Assembly: GCA_016302655.1 (NCBI GenBank)
Contig: JAEDNF010000011.1
Span: forward strand, 1 to 14,937
DNA length: 14,937 nucleotides
Origin: Oscillospiraceae bacterium
GTDB taxonomy: Bacteria > Bacillota > Clostridia > Oscillospirales > Ruminococcaceae
Direction: 5' to 3'
Shown here: piece by piece, positions 13,868-14,937 of the stretch
Numbering within the stretch: position 1 is the stretch's first letter
Layout of the letters: each line of letters starts with the position of its first letter
Made by a program: the position numbers and the translations under genes
The notes under the pieces: generated by a model
Databases searched by the model: none
Seen by the model: the letters and a program-made list of their open reading frames with translations, nothing else
What the model was told of the DNA's origin: nothing

Positions 13868-14641
13868 TTAGCTTATAGCTTCTTTCATTTTCTTTACATA
13901 TTCTCCTACATACTGAGGAGCGTCCTTGCCGTACTGCTCGATTATCCTTATAATAGCCGAGCCGACTATTGCGCCGTCGGATAAATCAGCCATTTTCTTT
14001 GCCTGCTCAGGAGTGGATATTCCGAAGCCGATAGCACAGGGAATGACGGTATTCTGTCGTATCACATCGACGATAGACTTAAGGTCGGTATTTATCTCGG
14101 TTCTCATTCCCGTTACGCCGAGACTTGATACAAGATAAATAAAGCCCTCCGCTTCTTTTGCTATCATGGCTATACGGTTTTCGGAAGTAGGAGCAATAAG
14201 CGAAATCAGAGCTACGCCGTATTTTTTGCATATCGGGAGAAATTCATCCTTTTCCTCATAAGGCAGGTCGGGCAATATCAGTCCGTTGATGCCGATATCC
14301 CTGCAGATCGATATAAACTTCTCCGCTCCGTATGAGAATACTACATTTGCGTATGTCATAAATACCATAGGAACGGTAACGTCTGTGCGTAATTCTTTTA
14401 CAAGCGAGAAAACCTTGTCGGTAGTGACTCCGCCGCTGAGCGCACGGATGTTTGCTCCCTGTATTACAGGGCCTTCGGCAGTAGGATCGGAAAAGGGTAT
14501 GCCGAGCTCAATAAGGTCTGCTCCGTTTTCTACAGCCGCCCTTACTATTTTTGCGGTCGTTTCAAGATCGGGATCGCCGCAGGTAATAAAAGGGATAAAC
14601 GCCTTTTTGTTCTCAAACGCTTTTGCTATCATATTACTCAT
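13868..14641 (-). CDS. trpA: Tryptophan synthase alpha chain
   Basis: This 257-residue TIM-barrel subunit cleaves indole-3-glycerol phosphate to indole, which passes through a tunnel to TrpB. Motifs seen are [11 protein letters not shown] (15-25), [11 protein letters not shown] (43-53) with Glu45 matching the catalytic Glu49 of Salmonella, and ILPDLPYEE and GFGIS in the later strands. The second catalytic position (Asp60 in Salmonella, in ADGP) is Glu56 here, in AEGP. The open frame extends 12 codons upstream inside trpB, but the ATG at 14639-14641 has GGGAGG six bases upstream and the family N-terminus. It overlaps the trpB stop by eight bases, so translation is probably coupled. No convincing terminator follows before the rubrerythrin promoter. 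It is the last gene of its operon. Confidence 0.95.
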   Translation of the reverse strand: MSNMIAKAFENKKAFIPFITCGDPDLETTAKIVRAAVENGADLIELGIPFSDPTAEGPVIQGANIRALSGGVTTDKVFSLVKELRTDVTVPMVFMTYANVVFSYGAEKFISICRDIGINGLILPDLPYEEKDEFLPICKKYGVALISLIAPTSENRIAMIAKEAEGFIYLVSSLGVTGMRTEINTDLKSIVDVIRQNTVIPCAIGFGISTPEQAKKMADLSDGAIVGSAIIRIIEQYGKDAPQYVGEYVKKMKEAIS

Positions 14642-14937
14642 GAATATCCTCCCCTCTGTAGCGTGCAATCGCCGCACAGTCCTTGTCTCCTCTGCCCGAG
14701 ACGGTTATTACTATTATTTTGTCCTTATCCATTGTGGGAGCGAGCTTCATTGCATAAGCAACGGCGTGTGCAGACTCTATAGCAGGAATTATTCCCTCTG
14801 TCCTTGAAAGATATTCAAAGGCGTTTACCGCTTCGTCATCCGTTACCGGCACATATTCCGCTCTGCCTATATCATGCAGATAAGCGTGTTCGGGGCCTAC
14901 ACCGGGATAGTCAAGGCCTGCGGAGATAGAATAAACG
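14634..14937 (-). CDS. trpB: Tryptophan synthase beta chain, C-terminal part only
   Basis: The last 100 codons of trpB are present; the start lies beyond the right edge. TrpB is the PLP enzyme that joins indole and serine to make tryptophan. The segment contains [16 protein letters not shown] near the edge, then [12 protein letters not shown] and VSGRGDKD. The Ser of that last motif is the residue that contacts the PLP ring nitrogen in the family. These motifs are in the normal order up to the TAA at 14634-14636. The stop codon lies inside the beginning of trpA, which is the usual trpB-trpA coupling. An ATG- or GTG-started shorter frame within this region is not a separate gene. Confidence 0.96.
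   Translation of the reverse strand, partial: VYSISAGLDYPGVGPEHAYLHDIGRAEYVPVTDDEAVNAFEYLSRTEGIIPAIESAHAVAYAMKLAPTMDKDKIIVITVSGRGDKDCAAIARYRGEDIHE

Noticed and set aside
13840..13885. Terminator after trpA
   Set aside because: Only four-pair stems such as AAGC/GCTT can be drawn. The A-rich stretch that follows is on the wrong side to be a U-tract on the minus strand.

Overview
The window looks like chromosomal core DNA from an anaerobic, low-to-mid GC Gram-positive bacterium of the Clostridia, most likely Oscillospiraceae and Ruminococcus-like. The evidence is a class 1B dihydroorotate dehydrogenase with its PyrK partner, a rubrerythrin with the rubredoxin domain at the N-terminus beside a free rubredoxin, a transketolase split into two genes, a lipoprotein-type sugar-binding protein, and clear TTGACN/TATAAT promoters with 17-18 base spacers. 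The genus is inferred from gene content and protein style, not from a database search. Every gene I can support lies on the minus strand, so the window reads right to left.

Right end (14937 to 12981): the 3' end of trpB overlaps trpA, the last genes of a tryptophan operon. A two-gene oxidative-stress operon follows, rubrerythrin then rubredoxin. It has a strong promoter, a 23-base inverted repeat just downstream of the -10 box, and a strong terminator.

Middle (12878 to 10557): the two transketolase genes (N-terminal TPP half, then C-terminal half) form an operon with their own promoter and terminator. A solitary feoA-like gene follows.

Left two thirds (10538 to 1272): a de novo pyrimidine operon in the order pyrC, pyrF, carA, carB, an unknown membrane protein, pyrK, pyrD. 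Together these supply carbamoyl phosphate (CarAB), ring closure (PyrC), oxidation to orotate (PyrD with PyrK) and OMP decarboxylation (PyrF). pyrB, pyrE and pyrR are not in the window. The operon has a good promoter, then a leader of about 150 bases containing a terminator hairpin, a competing hairpin and an upstream third hairpin, which is the layout of a transcription attenuator. I could not find the usual PyrR-binding sequence in it. A terminator closes the operon after pyrD.

Left end (1161 to 1): a separately promoted gene for an ABC transporter substrate-binding lipoprotein, cut by the window edge.

I found no mobile element, CRISPR array, rRNA or tRNA gene, and no obviously new defence or biosynthetic system. 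The most useful leads are the pyr leader attenuator without a recognisable PyrR site, the unknown four-helix membrane protein inside the pyr operon, the operator-like repeat in front of rubrerythrin, and a rubredoxin whose first metal-binding motif is one residue shorter than usual.
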